64,000 nucleotides of DNA, taken from contig CABHOK010000008.1 in assembly GCA_902168205.1 (NCBI GenBank), forward strand, positions 1-64,000. Direction: 5' to 3'. Position numbers and translations under genes: made by a program. The stretch's first letter is position 1; every line of letters begins with the position of its first letter. The DNA is from an uncultured Chitinophaga sp. Its GTDB lineage: Bacteria; Bacteroidota; Bacteroidia; Cytophagales; Cyclobacteriaceae. This document shows positions 35,576 through 44,336 of the stretch, piece by piece. The notes below the pieces were generated by a model. The model did not search any database. It was given only the letters and a program-made list of their open reading frames with translations, and had not been told where the DNA came from.

Positions 35576-35760
35576 CGTCATTTCAAGCGAGCCATTCTTC
35601 CCTGGAAATGTACTTTACCCGCGAGAAACCCCAAGGCTTTCCTTCAAAGCACAGCAACGTATGAAATATATACTTACGTGATGCTCACATTGCTTCAACG
35701 CAGGACTTTCTCGCAGTGAGTAAGGCACATGAACTCAAAGCCCACGCTCGAAGTGAGGTT
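35576..35760. repeat. Degenerate paired intergenic repeat (two inverted arms)
   Basis: A left arm starts with CGTCATTTCAAGCGAG (35577) and includes CCGCGAGAAACCCC (~35619-35632). A right arm in inverse order has CTTTCTCGCAGTGAGTAAG (~35705-35723) and ACGCTCGAAGTGAGGTT (35744-35760). The arms are related to each other in inverted orientation and to those at 20843 and 58931. No ORF is visible. Confidence 0.6.
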
Positions 35761-35923
35761 ATAGACACCACCACGCACGTGTCATATTCACATTTTTTCT
35801 TGCCGATTTGGAAATATAGCGTGTTGTGCAGGGTATCAGTCGTATTGCAAATAGTTCCAATACTACGTACCAAAGCGGCTATATTTTTACAAAAATTCCA
35901 ACGATAATGATGGAATCCAAACC

Positions 35924-35954
35924 TTTGCTTAATTTAAAACCCGCAATATTTGTG
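35924..35954 (+). promoter_or_regulatory. Bacteroidota-type promoter of the pentose-phosphate operon
   Basis: TTTG at 35924-35927, exactly 19 bases, then TATTTGTG at 35947-35954. This matches the phylum's consensus TTTG-N19-TAnnTTTG with one mismatch. It lies 26 bp before the rpiB start. Confidence 0.5.
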
Positions 35955-35979
35955 ACTCCAACCCAATGACAAACTCAAA

Positions 35980-36423
35980 ATGAAAATAGGCATCGCTGCG
36001 GACCACGGAGGTTTTGCACTAAAGGAAGTGATTAAGAAATTTCTGCAGGCGCAACAACATGAGGTCAAAGACTTTGGCGCCACCGAGCGTGATGACACCG
36101 ATGATTATCCGGACTTTGTTATTCCTCTGGCGAAGTCAGTTGCTACCGGTGAAGTAGAGCGTGGTATAGCAGTGTGTGGCAGTGGTGTAGGAGCATCCAT
36201 CGCTGTAAATAAAGTACCCGGAGTTCGGGCGGCATTGATACACGATCACTTCTCGGCACACCAGGGTGTTGAAGACGATGATATGAACCTGCTATGCCTG
36301 GGTGGCCGCGTTACCGGTGATGAAATGGCGAAAGAACTTGTAAACACTTTTCTGAAAGCTAAATTTACCGCTGCCGAGCGCCATCAGCGCAGGCTTAACA
36401 AAGTAAAGCAACTGGAGAAGTAG
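35980..36423 (+). CDS. rpiB: Ribose-5-phosphate isomerase B
   Basis: A 147-residue cytoplasmic enzyme interconverting ribose 5-phosphate and ribulose 5-phosphate. It belongs to the RpiB/LacAB family: IAADHGGFALKE at the N-terminus, CGSGVGASIAVNKVPGVRAAL with the catalytic Cys near residue 66, and ERHQRRL near the end, with His/Arg phosphate ligands. It is the first gene of rpiB-gnd-zwf-pgl, with the promoter motif upstream. Confidence 0.93.
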   Translation: MKIGIAADHGGFALKEVIKKFLQAQQHEVKDFGATERDDTDDYPDFVIPLAKSVATGEVERGIAVCGSGVGASIAVNKVPGVRAALIHDHFSAHQGVEDDDMNLLCLGGRVTGDEMAKELVNTFLKAKFTAAERHQRRLNKVKQLEK

Positions 36424-36488
36424 CGAACTGAACTGTATAAATCATACGTATATAAATCTGTATCATATAATATTTTATTTCTATAACA

Positions 36489-37904
36489 ATGCAAGATAAT
36501 TCTTATCTCTTGGGCATGGTCGGTCTTGGCACCATGGGCCGCAATCTTCTTTTGAACATGGCAGACCACGGATTTAAAGTGGCTGGTTACGATAAAGATC
36601 CTGCCAAAGTATCCATGCTGGGTAAAGAAGCTGTAAAAGGTGATGTAAAGGGATTTACATCGTTGAAAGAGTTTGTTGATAACCTGCAGAAGCCACGCGC
36701 GGTAATGCTGCTGGTACCGGCCGGAAAAATTGTTGATAGCGCTATAGCGGAGATCGCCGCGTTGCTGGATGCCGGTGACCTGATTATTGACGGAGGTAAC
36801 TCACACTTTACAGATACAAATCGCCGGGCAGAAGAACTGAAGAGCAAAGGACTTCACTTTTTCGGAATGGGCGTTTCAGGTGGTGAAGAAGGTGCACGCA
36901 AAGGTCCGAGTATGATGCCGGGTGGTAATCCGGATGCCTATAAAGTTGTTCAACCTATATTTGAAGCTATCGCTGCAAAAGTAAAAGGCGATCCTTGCGT
37001 TACGTATATAGGTCCCGGGTCAGCCGGTCACTTTGTAAAGATGGTACACAACGGTATCGAGTATGGCTTGATGCAGCTTCTCGCAGAAACGTACGAAGTA
37101 ATGCAAAAAGGACTCGAACTGCCAGGCGATAAAATTCATTCAACATTCCGTCAGTGGAACGAAGGTAGATTGCAGTCATTTCTCGTGGAGATCACGCGCG
37201 ATATATTTGCATTCAAAGAACCAGGTGCTGATCACCTGTTACTGAATGATATCAAAGACGAAGCACGCTCAAAAGGAACCGGCAAATGGACATCGCAGGT
37301 AGCGATGGATTTACAATTGCCGATCCCAACGATCGATACAGCGGTATCCATGCGCGACTTGTCAAAGTATAAAAAGCTGCGTACTGATGCATCAGCACTT
37401 TATAAAAGTGGTTCACTGAAGCTGAATGTTGACGAGGCACAGTTCATTCAATCACTTGAGCAGGCACTATATTTCAGCACCGTCATTGCTTATGCACAAG
37501 GTATGCACTTGTTATCGCAGGCCTCTGCGGAGTATGGCTATAACCTGAAGATGGACGAGATCGCGCTGATCTGGCGTGGTGGCTGTATCATCCGTTCCAC
37601 ATTCCTGGAAGATATATACCACGCGTACAAGAAAAGTACAACCTTGCCACACTTGTTGCTGGATGCAGGTATAGCCCAGAAAGTAAACGGAGCTTTGGCG
37701 GGTATGCGTACCGTTGTATCAGCAGCAACCGCTGCCGGCATAGCGATACCAGCGTACACAGCATCGCTGAGTTACTTTGATGCATTCCGCAGTGAGCGCA
37801 TGCCATTGAACCTGATTCAGGCACAACGCGATTACTTCGGTGCGCACACCTACGAGCTCATTGGCAAAGAGGGGGTATTCCATACTCAATGGTTCGCCAA
37901 ATAA
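36489..37904 (+). CDS. gnd: 6-phosphogluconate dehydrogenase, decarboxylating
   Basis: A 471-residue enzyme oxidising 6-phosphogluconate to ribulose 5-phosphate and CO2 with NADP+. The Rossmann motif is GLGTMGRNLLLNMADHGF at the N-terminus. Family signatures follow: DGGNSHF, GVSGGEEGARKGPSMMPGG and HFVKMVHNGIEYGLMQL with the catalytic Lys. The long helical C-terminal half has IWRGGCIIRSTFL. Length and motifs are those of the usual ~470-residue homodimeric form. It lies between rpiB and zwf with short gaps (65 and 44 bp). Confidence 0.95.
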   Translation: MQDNSYLLGMVGLGTMGRNLLLNMADHGFKVAGYDKDPAKVSMLGKEAVKGDVKGFTSLKEFVDNLQKPRAVMLLVPAGKIVDSAIAEIAALLDAGDLIIDGGNSHFTDTNRRAEELKSKGLHFFGMGVSGGEEGARKGPSMMPGGNPDAYKVVQPIFEAIAAKVKGDPCVTYIGPGSAGHFVKMVHNGIEYGLMQLLAETYEVMQKGLELPGDKIHSTFRQWNEGRLQSFLVEITRDIFAFKEPGADHLLLNDIKDEARSKGTGKWTSQVAMDLQLPIPTIDTAVSMRDLSKYKKLRTDASALYKSGSLKLNVDEAQFIQSLEQALYFSTVIAYAQGMHLLSQASAEYGYNLKMDEIALIWRGGCIIRSTFLEDIYHAYKKSTTLPHLLLDAGIAQKVNGALAGMRTVVSAATAAGIAIPAYTASLSYFDAFRSERMPLNLIQAQRDYFGAHTYELIGKEGVFHTQWFAK

Positions 37905-37948
37905 ACGCTTAACACCTATATCTACAGTACAACACCAACGTATCGTTA

Positions 37949-39478
37949 ATGAGCGCAACAACAGATTCTATCAAGGCACAGCCCGCTATATTTTTCATCT
38001 TCGGTGGCACCGGTGATCTTACCTCGCGTAAACTCGTGCCGGCTCTCTACAATCTTTTTGTAGATGGCTGGATGCCGAGTCACTTTTCCATTGTGGCCAT
38101 GGGACGCACCGCGTTTACCGATGATCAATTCCGCGAAGTATTATTGAAGGATATAAACCAGTTCTCGAGAAGCGGAAAGCCGCAGCCTGAAAAATGGAAT
38201 GCTTTCGTTCAGCATGTGTTCTTCCAGGTATCCGATATCAACGATACCAAAACGTATGAGGAACAATCGAGACGTATAGCAGCTTTTCGTGAAGAGGCCG
38301 GTACGGATCCAAACGTGATTTACTACCTCGCGGTAGCGCCACGTTTCTTTAGCACGATTGCTGAAAATATAGCGAAGCATAAACTGGCCGAAGACACGAC
38401 ACGATCACGCATCGTGATTGAAAAACCGTTCGGACATGATCTCGAGTCTGCGCGTAAACTCAATCAATTATTGGGAAGTGTATTCTCCGAGCAACAGATA
38501 TACCGCATCGATCATTACTTAGGCAAGGAGACTGTACAAAATATTATGGCTTTTCGATTTGCCAACTCAGTCTTTGAACCGCTGTGGAATCGGAACTATA
38601 TCGACCACGTGCAGATCTCGGTAACCGAACAGCTCGGTATGGGTAGTCGTGGTGGTTATTACGATGATGCAGGAGCTTTGCGTGATATGATCCAGAATCA
38701 TATACTTCAATTGCTTTGCCTCGTAGCGATGGAACCACCGGTAAGTTTTGAAGCCGATAAAGTACGCGATTGTAAAGTAGACGTTTTGCATTCGATGCGT
38801 AAATTCAGTCCGGAAGACATTAAGAAGAATGCTGTTCGCGGTCAGTATAACAAGGGCTGGATTGAAGGTAAAGAAGTGCTGGGCTACCGCGAGGAGCAAG
38901 GCGTAAATCCAAACTCAAATACAGAAACATTTGCAGCGATAAAATTCTTTGTCGACAACTGGCGCTGGCATGGTGTTCCGTTTTACCTGCGCACGGGTAA
39001 ACGCATGCATCAGTCATCATCCGTTATCACCATTCAGTTCAAAGATGTGCCGCACATGATATTCCCGTCTGAAGCCATTGAAGGATGGCAGCAAAACCGT
39101 TTGATCATCAGTATACAGCCGGAGATGAGTGTTCGTTTGCAGGTTCAGGCCAAACGTCCGGGACTCGATATGACGCTGAATCCGGTGGATATGATATTCG
39201 ATTACAACGGTACCTATACCGGCGATACCCCGGAAGCATACGAAACATTGTTACTGGACACCATGCTGGGAGATCAGACACTCTTTATGCGTGGCGACCA
39301 GGTAGAAGCTGCCTGGGATCTACTCATGCCTATATTGAATGCATGGGGTGGAAAGAAAAGTCTCAGCTTTCCAAATTACTCTGCCGATTCATGGGGACCG
39401 GAAACTGCTGAAGCATTAATCGCGCAGGATGGTTTCCATTGGTTTACTCTTCCGCTAAAGAACGATCGAAAGAAATAA
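37949..39478 (+). CDS. zwf: Glucose-6-phosphate 1-dehydrogenase
   Basis: A 509-residue enzyme making 6-phosphogluconolactone from glucose 6-phosphate, the entry of the oxidative pentose-phosphate pathway. FGGTGDLTSRKLVPALYN is the nucleotide-binding motif. RIDHYLGKETVQN near residue 185 is the active-site signature, and VIEKPFGHDL and FYLRTGKRM also fit. The stop codon shares one base with the pgl start, so the two are translationally coupled. Gene order zwf-pgl is common. Confidence 0.95.
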   Translation: MSATTDSIKAQPAIFFIFGGTGDLTSRKLVPALYNLFVDGWMPSHFSIVAMGRTAFTDDQFREVLLKDINQFSRSGKPQPEKWNAFVQHVFFQVSDINDTKTYEEQSRRIAAFREEAGTDPNVIYYLAVAPRFFSTIAENIAKHKLAEDTTRSRIVIEKPFGHDLESARKLNQLLGSVFSEQQIYRIDHYLGKETVQNIMAFRFANSVFEPLWNRNYIDHVQISVTEQLGMGSRGGYYDDAGALRDMIQNHILQLLCLVAMEPPVSFEADKVRDCKVDVLHSMRKFSPEDIKKNAVRGQYNKGWIEGKEVLGYREEQGVNPNSNTETFAAIKFFVDNWRWHGVPFYLRTGKRMHQSSSVITIQFKDVPHMIFPSEAIEGWQQNRLIISIQPEMSVRLQVQAKRPGLDMTLNPVDMIFDYNGTYTGDTPEAYETLLLDTMLGDQTLFMRGDQVEAAWDLLMPILNAWGGKKSLSFPNYSADSWGPETAEALIAQDGFHWFTLPLKNDRKK

Positions 39479-40200
39479 TGAAGCATATATATACCGATGC
39501 AGATACACTGTTAACTGCACTCGCTGATTTTGTTGTAACCAAGGCAAACGAAGCGATTCAGCAACAGGGAAGATTTTCATTTGTGCTCTCGGGCGGAAGT
39601 TCTCCTAAAAAGCTGTTTGAGTTGCTGGCGTCTGATCGATATCGAAAGCAAATCGACTGGACTAAAGTATTCTTCTTCTTTGGAGACGAACGCTATGTCC
39701 CGGCTGATCATCCAGATAGTAATTTTCTGATGGCAAAGAAAGCGCTCTTCGATGCATTGCAAATCTCTCCCGGACAAATCTTCCGTATGAAAACAGAGCT
39801 CGCTCCGGAAGAAGCTGCCTTGGATTATGAGAAAGATCTGCAAGGCTATTTTGTTAATAGTCTTGTACGATTTGATCTTGTGTTACTAGGACTCGGGGAT
39901 GATGCACACACGGCATCTCTCTTTCCACATACCAGTGTATTGCAGGAGAAGGATTCGCTGGTAAAGGCGCTATATATCGATAAAGTAAAAATGAATCGCA
40001 TAACGCTTACAGCTCCCTGCATTAATCAGGCTGCAACCATTGCATTCCTGGTATATGGGCCATCGAAAGCTGAAGCTGTTCAGCATGTGCTGGAGGGAGG
40101 GCAGAATATACAGGAATATCCGGCGCAACTGATCCGTCCAAACGGAGGTTCCTTACACTGGTTCCTCGATGAAGCCGCTGCCGGCCGGATACGCAAATAA
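39478..40200 (+). CDS. pgl: 6-phosphogluconolactonase
   Basis: A 240-residue enzyme hydrolysing 6-phosphogluconolactone. It has the Glucosamine_iso-type fold: FVLSGGSSPKKLFELL, FFGDERYVPADHPDSNFLMAKKALFD and LLGLGDDAHTASLFPH. The start ATG (39478-39480) overlaps the zwf stop TAA by one base; a frame from 39439 would lie inside zwf and is rejected. It is the last gene of the pentose-phosphate operon. Confidence 0.94.
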   Translation: MKHIYTDADTLLTALADFVVTKANEAIQQQGRFSFVLSGGSSPKKLFELLASDRYRKQIDWTKVFFFFGDERYVPADHPDSNFLMAKKALFDALQISPGQIFRMKTELAPEEAALDYEKDLQGYFVNSLVRFDLVLLGLGDDAHTASLFPHTSVLQEKDSLVKALYIDKVKMNRITLTAPCINQAATIAFLVYGPSKAEAVQHVLEGGQNIQEYPAQLIRPNGGSLHWFLDEAAAGRIRK

Positions 40201-40241
40201 CATTTATACTATATCTGTAACCCTCAATATATAGTTTAAGC

Positions 40242-40649
40242 ATGCAACCCAAAATAAATGTAATATCATTACCCGTCAGTGATCTGCAACGATCACTGAC
40301 TTTTTATCGCGATGGTCTTGGCTTGCCCACACCGGGCATCAATGAAGGCATCATCGCGATTGAGTTAGACGGAGGACTTTCTTTATTCCTGATCGAACGA
40401 AATCAATTCGCATCGTTCTCTACATTGGCACAGGCGGAGCCCCACCTGTCTCATAGTTCGGTAGAATGTATACTTTCCTGCGCTGTTGATAGCAAGGAAG
40501 AAGTTGACTCTATATTAGAGGGAGCGTTGAATACAGGCGGATCTATACCCAGTCCTGCAAAAGAAGAAGCGTGGGGATATACCGGCTACTTTAAAGATCC
40601 TGACGGGCACCTTTGGGAGATCGTTTGTCCGAAGAATCGGGCGGATTAG
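40242..40649 (+). CDS. VOC (glyoxalase/bleomycin-resistance) family protein
   Basis: A 135-residue protein of the vicinal oxygen chelate superfamily, with two beta-alpha-beta-beta-beta units: ISLPVSDLQRSLTFYRDGLGLPTPG at the start and YTGYFKDPDGHLWEIVCPK at the end. It shares the closest homology with uncharacterised lactoylglutathione-lyase-like proteins. It follows pgl by 41 bp on the same strand and may be read through from that operon. Confidence 0.9.
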   Translation: MQPKINVISLPVSDLQRSLTFYRDGLGLPTPGINEGIIAIELDGGLSLFLIERNQFASFSTLAQAEPHLSHSSVECILSCAVDSKEEVDSILEGALNTGGSIPSPAKEEAWGYTGYFKDPDGHLWEIVCPKNRAD

Positions 40650-40768
40650 TGTTCGCCTCGTTAAGGGTTATCAGTTATCATTTAATCGTTAATCCGGGTT
40701 GCATGTGACGGAAATCTCTTCGGCGAACTTTGTGGTCTCCTTTGTGGGGTCTGTGCAATTGGGTTTCA

Positions 40769-42136
40769 TCACGCTGCTATAGCTACAGCACGCTTATTCA
40801 AAAGTAAATACATCACACCCGTAGCGGCAAACAACGTGAGGCATATAGCCGGGAGTATATTTATAGACCCTTCACTTACACTGAGTTCGAGAAAGGGCCC
40901 GAGAATCGAAAGCCCCAAACCACCACCAAAGAAATAAGCCGTAGTTGCCACACTGGATGCCAGCCCATGATGTTGCTGCGGTATACCATGCATCGCCATA
41001 ACGGTAAGACTTGTGTAGGTCACAGCAATGCCAATGCCCGTAACACACGCTACCGAAAGCAGCAGAATAATCAGCGGATAGCCTGTCGTCAGAACAACAA
41101 TCAATAATATACCTCCGAGCAACATCGTACTCATTCCCAATAGCGATGATTGCTGAACAGGCATCTTGCGAACGAGCACCGGTATCAGGAATTTTCCCAC
41201 CATCACCGAAAGTATACTGAAAGGTAAAAGCAATAGCCCGGCCGTTGCGGTGTCATACTGCATATTCTGCTGAAGCACGAGTGACAGTATAAAAAGATAA
41301 CTGGTAAAGAAAGCCCCCAGAAAAACAGACGCTATATTTCCCTGCAAGGGGAGGACAGAACGAAAGATTGAAAAGTCGATCAGCGGATCTTTACGTTTTT
41401 GATTCCGGGAGATGAAGATATACATCGCTGCAATAATGCACAGCAGCATGGCGGTCATCATAACCGGATAGTCACCGAAATGCATCAGTTCATGTACGAA
41501 GTAGGAGAGTAGCATAATACCCAGTGTGAGTATTACGGCCGAAAATATATCAGCACGATTCTTTTGCTGCACACGTACATCTGCCGGTATATAGATGTAT
41601 CCTATACACAAGGTAATTGCGATCACTGGCACGTTAATAAAAAATACACCTTGCCATCCGCTATACGTAGCAATAATTCCTCCGACAGAAAGCCCCGTAC
41701 CGGAACCAATTGCCGCAAACGCGCTGAATATACCAATGGCTTTGCTGCGCGCAGGACCTTCTTCAAAAGTGTGCGTGATGATAGAGAGTGCAGACGGCAT
41801 AACAAAGGCAGCGCCAATACCTTGCACCAGTCGGAACATCATAAGTTGCTCAAAGGTAAATGACAGCGCAGCTCCCAGCGATGTGGTCAAAAACAGCGCG
41901 GCTCCAATCATAAAGATTTTCTTTCGGCCGGCAAGATCAGCGAGTTTACCGCCAACAATCATAAAGCCGCCATACGAAAGTATATATACTGTCTGAAGCC
42001 ATTGCACCGTGCTGTTGTCCAAACCAAAATCAGCACGTACAAGCGGCATGGCAAGATTGATGATCGCTATATCGAGCGCTTCAAATAAAACGGCTGTACA
42101 CGCCACCAGGAGGATTATTTTCTTACGACTGTCCAT
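40769..42136 (-). CDS. MFS multidrug exporter, DHA2 (EmrB/QacA) type
   Basis: A 455-residue transporter with about 14 predicted helices. It starts with VLFEALDIAIINLAMPLVRADFGLDNSTVQWLQTVYILSYGGFMIVGGKLADLAGRKKIF, typical of the 14-helix DHA2 drug/H+ antiporters. The motif-C-like GSGTGLSVGGIIATYSGWQGVFFINVPV is also present. It is divergent from an Lrp/AsnC gene, with 128 bp between them, so that regulator may control it. The substrate is unknown. Confidence 0.9.
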   Translation of the reverse strand: MDSRKKIILLVACTAVLFEALDIAIINLAMPLVRADFGLDNSTVQWLQTVYILSYGGFMIVGGKLADLAGRKKIFMIGAALFLTTSLGAALSFTFEQLMMFRLVQGIGAAFVMPSALSIITHTFEEGPARSKAIGIFSAFAAIGSGTGLSVGGIIATYSGWQGVFFINVPVIAITLCIGYIYIPADVRVQQKNRADIFSAVILTLGIMLLSYFVHELMHFGDYPVMMTAMLLCIIAAMYIFISRNQKRKDPLIDFSIFRSVLPLQGNIASVFLGAFFTSYLFILSLVLQQNMQYDTATAGLLLLPFSILSVMVGKFLIPVLVRKMPVQQSSLLGMSTMLLGGILLIVVLTTGYPLIILLLSVACVTGIGIAVTYTSLTVMAMHGIPQQHHGLASSVATTAYFFGGGLGLSILGPFLELSVSEGSINILPAICLTLFAATGVMYLLLNKRAVAIAA

Positions 42137-42264
42137 AATTCCGATGTTCGGTCAAAATTAATATGCCAGAACAGACCTTCCGAGGATTGTGGTATTTTCA
42201 GGATATTCCTATTGTTTTCATTAATTTTAAAGAACAGAATGCTTGACGATCACTCTCCAGAAAT

Positions 42265-42750
42265 ATGAAAAAAGAACAAGACACTACAGACGAGGTTAAA
42301 CTGGATGCAACGGATATACAGATACTACGGTTGCTACAGGAAGATGCCAAGCTTACGGTGCGCGACATAGCATCGCGCGTACACCTGAGCGCGACACCAA
42401 TCCACGAGCGCATCAAGCGACTCGAGAACAGCGGTGTGATCCGTCAATATGTAGCGCTGCTGAACAACGAACTCGTGAATAAAGGTATCATGGTTATCTG
42501 CTACGTTTCGCTGAACGTTCACAACAAAAAGACTGGTAAAGAGTTTATCGAAGCCGTTACAAAATTTCCAGAAGTAATTGAATGCTATAACGTATCAGGC
42601 GAATTTGATTTCATGCTCAAGATTGTTGCCAGCAGCATGAAAAGCTACCGCGACTTTTACGTCAACGAACTCAGTGGCGTAAAAGGCATTGGCCAATTCA
42701 AAAGCATTTTTGTAATGGATATTTTAAAGCAGACGCATCAGATACTGTAA
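42265..42750 (+). CDS. Lrp/AsnC-family transcriptional regulator
   Basis: A 161-residue regulator. Residues ~15-65 are the winged HTH (LDATDIQILRLLQEDAKLTVRDIASRVHLSATPIHERIKRLENSGVI). Residues ~75-160 form the RAM/AsnC ligand domain (VSLNVHNKKTGKEFIEAV, VIECYNVSGEFDFMLKIV, GIGQFKSIFVM). Such proteins sense amino acids and regulate transport or metabolism. It is divergently paired with the DHA2 exporter. Confidence 0.92.
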   Translation: MKKEQDTTDEVKLDATDIQILRLLQEDAKLTVRDIASRVHLSATPIHERIKRLENSGVIRQYVALLNNELVNKGIMVICYVSLNVHNKKTGKEFIEAVTKFPEVIECYNVSGEFDFMLKIVASSMKSYRDFYVNELSGVKGIGQFKSIFVMDILKQTHQIL

Positions 42751-42859
42751 AATTAGACCTTGCGAGGGTTACAATGTGTGTGTTGACGCTTATGAAGAAT
42801 ACTATCTTAATCAAAAAATGAAGTATAAAGTGGGTACAGATGCTGTAGATCACAGCCAA

Positions 42860-43339
42860 ATGGTCTCTCGTAAAATACTAATTATTACCGCCTTGTTATT
42901 CATTGTTAATTCGAATGTTCTGGCGCAAGAGATTTGGACGGTTGGCCCTATGCTGCATGCGAACTTTGGGCGGGGAAAGCCAACCGTGTCTTTCGCCATA
43001 GAGGGAGCATATTGGAATGTCTCCCAATTCCCTTACAGTGTCGATTTCGGAATTGAATTCGATCGAAGAAAAACAACAAGATTTTACTCAGAGCTGCAAA
43101 CCGGCATTGGTGTCGCGGGTATTTCTGTGGGCCCGGTATTGCAGGTTGGTGGAGGCGATGGCGCGAAACTTGGGCTTCAGGGTACGGCTTGGATCAATTA
43201 CTACTTAGGTTTAGATTATAGGATGCGCTTTTTCCGTGGCCAAAAACATCATAGTGCCGGCCTCTATGCAAAACTTCCAGTAGCAACAACTGGCCTTGAC
43301 GATGGTGATGGCGGTGACTCCTGGGGTGATTGGGATTAA
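42860..43339 (+). CDS. Exported hypothetical protein
   Basis: A 159-residue protein with a likely signal peptide from the start at 42860 (MVSRKILIITALLFIVNSNVLAQE); the longer frame from 42776 is not needed. The mature part has alternating strands (VGPMLHANFGRGKPTVSFAIEGAYWNV, GIAVG-like GVAGISVGPVLQVGGGDG) and a Gly/Asp-rich end (GLDDGDGGDSWGDWD). It could be an outer-membrane barrel fragment. The family is not recognised. Confidence 0.6.
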   Translation: MVSRKILIITALLFIVNSNVLAQEIWTVGPMLHANFGRGKPTVSFAIEGAYWNVSQFPYSVDFGIEFDRRKTTRFYSELQTGIGVAGISVGPVLQVGGGDGAKLGLQGTAWINYYLGLDYRMRFFRGQKHHSAGLYAKLPVATTGLDDGDGGDSWGDWD

Positions 43340-43747
43340 CTTGGTTGATGCGAGATACAAATAGATGGGATGGTTGAGCTGTGCAGGATTTAGTGGGGCT
43401 TTAGTTATATAATTTATATTATGTTAAATAGGATTAGCTCTATCCTGGATTCGGCATTTGGTTGTTCCTATATCGTTACGTCACTTTGAAATCAGCCACC
43501 TCTTTCCTATCTGTTGATTTGGCTGCTGACTCGGTTACGGCAGTGATCGAACTAAGGTGCAAATTCTTCAGACAGGGTCTCCGGTAGCTCGCTGCTACTG
43601 GACTGTGTAGGTTGAGACAGGTTTTTCAATTTACCATTCTTGCGCTTCGGTCGCAGAAACTTCCGGTTTGGAATACTTCTTTTTCTTCGTTGAAATTCTG
43701 TCGCGCTTCTTTTTACCTTTAGTGATCATCCACCAACCCTAACGTTT
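43340..43747. other. Intergenic region with one candidate small ORF
   Basis: About 400 bp with no recognised gene except a 32-codon minus-strand frame at 43631-43729. No repeat copy or terminator was seen. Confidence 0.45.
43631..43729 (-). CDS. Candidate Lys-rich small protein
   Basis: A 32-codon frame reading MITKGKKKRDRISTKKKK at its start, ending in ATEAQEW. It is too short for standard prediction, has GGTGG just before the ATG, and lies divergent 18 bp from the DinB start. Its Lys-rich composition may simply reflect A-rich sequence; support is weak. Confidence 0.25.
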   Translation of the reverse strand: MITKGKKKRDRISTKKKKYSKPEVSATEAQEW

Positions 43748-44269
43748 ATGAAAAAACTATTAGTCATTGTAGTGCTGCTATGTTCTACTCAGGCATTTTG
43801 CCAGGGACAATTTCAGAAAGAGACTGCCGGATCACTCACCTTTGTTTCCGGACATGTGATGCAACTTGCCCAGGCAATTCCTGCCGACAAGTATAGCTGG
43901 ACGCCGGAGAAAGGTGTACGCTCCGTAGCGGAAGTCTGTGCTCACATTATTTCTGCCAATTACTTTTTTGCTTCCAAGCTTGGCGCTAAAATTCCGGATG
44001 GCGTTAAAATGGAGACGCTCGAAAAAGATCTGAAGACGAAAGATGCCATTGCCGCTGAACTCAAAAAGTCTTACGACCTGATTCTTAATGCTATTAAGAA
44101 TACTCCGGATGCAGCACTGGCAAACAAAGTAGAATTTCCGTTTCCGGGAGAGTTCACGAGCATGTCTGCTATATTGATTGTAGTGGGACACTCCAATGAA
44201 CACCTCGGACAACTGATTGCCTATGCGCGCATGAATAAAATTGCTCCTCCATGGAGTGAAGGCAAATAA
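43748..44269 (+). CDS. Exported DinB-family protein
   Basis: A 173-residue protein of the DinB/YfiT four-helix-bundle superfamily, with a signal peptide (MKKLLVIVVLLCSTQAFCQG). The metal-binding His pattern is visible: EVCAHIISANYFF, and HSNEHLGQLIAYARMNKIAPPW at the end. Periplasmic DinB-like proteins are common in Bacteroidota; their thiol-linked transfer or lyase activity is not established. It may share a transcript with the gene at 44337, 67 bp downstream, across a double hairpin. Confidence 0.88.
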   Translation: MKKLLVIVVLLCSTQAFCQGQFQKETAGSLTFVSGHVMQLAQAIPADKYSWTPEKGVRSVAEVCAHIISANYFFASKLGAKIPDGVKMETLEKDLKTKDAIAAELKKSYDLILNAIKNTPDAALANKVEFPFPGEFTSMSAILIVVGHSNEHLGQLIAYARMNKIAPPWSEGK

Positions 44270-44280
44270 TCTGTCTGAAG

Positions 44281-44335
44281 ATCGCTACATTTCAGAGTCG
44301 AGCGGTTTTGAAGTGTAGCGATTGCTATAGCTACA
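44281..44335 (+). promoter_or_regulatory. Overlapping alternative hairpins before the 44337 gene
   Basis: Hairpin 1: ATCGCTACATTTCA (44281-44294) pairs with TGAAGTGTAGCGAT (44309-44322), 14 bp with one mismatch, 14-base loop. Hairpin 2: TGTAGC (44314-44319) pairs perfectly with GCTACA (44330-44335), 10-base loop, ending one base before the ATG. The two share bases 44314-44319, so they exclude each other, as in attenuators or riboswitch expression platforms. No T tract follows either. Confidence 0.45.
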
Positions 44336-44336
44336 T

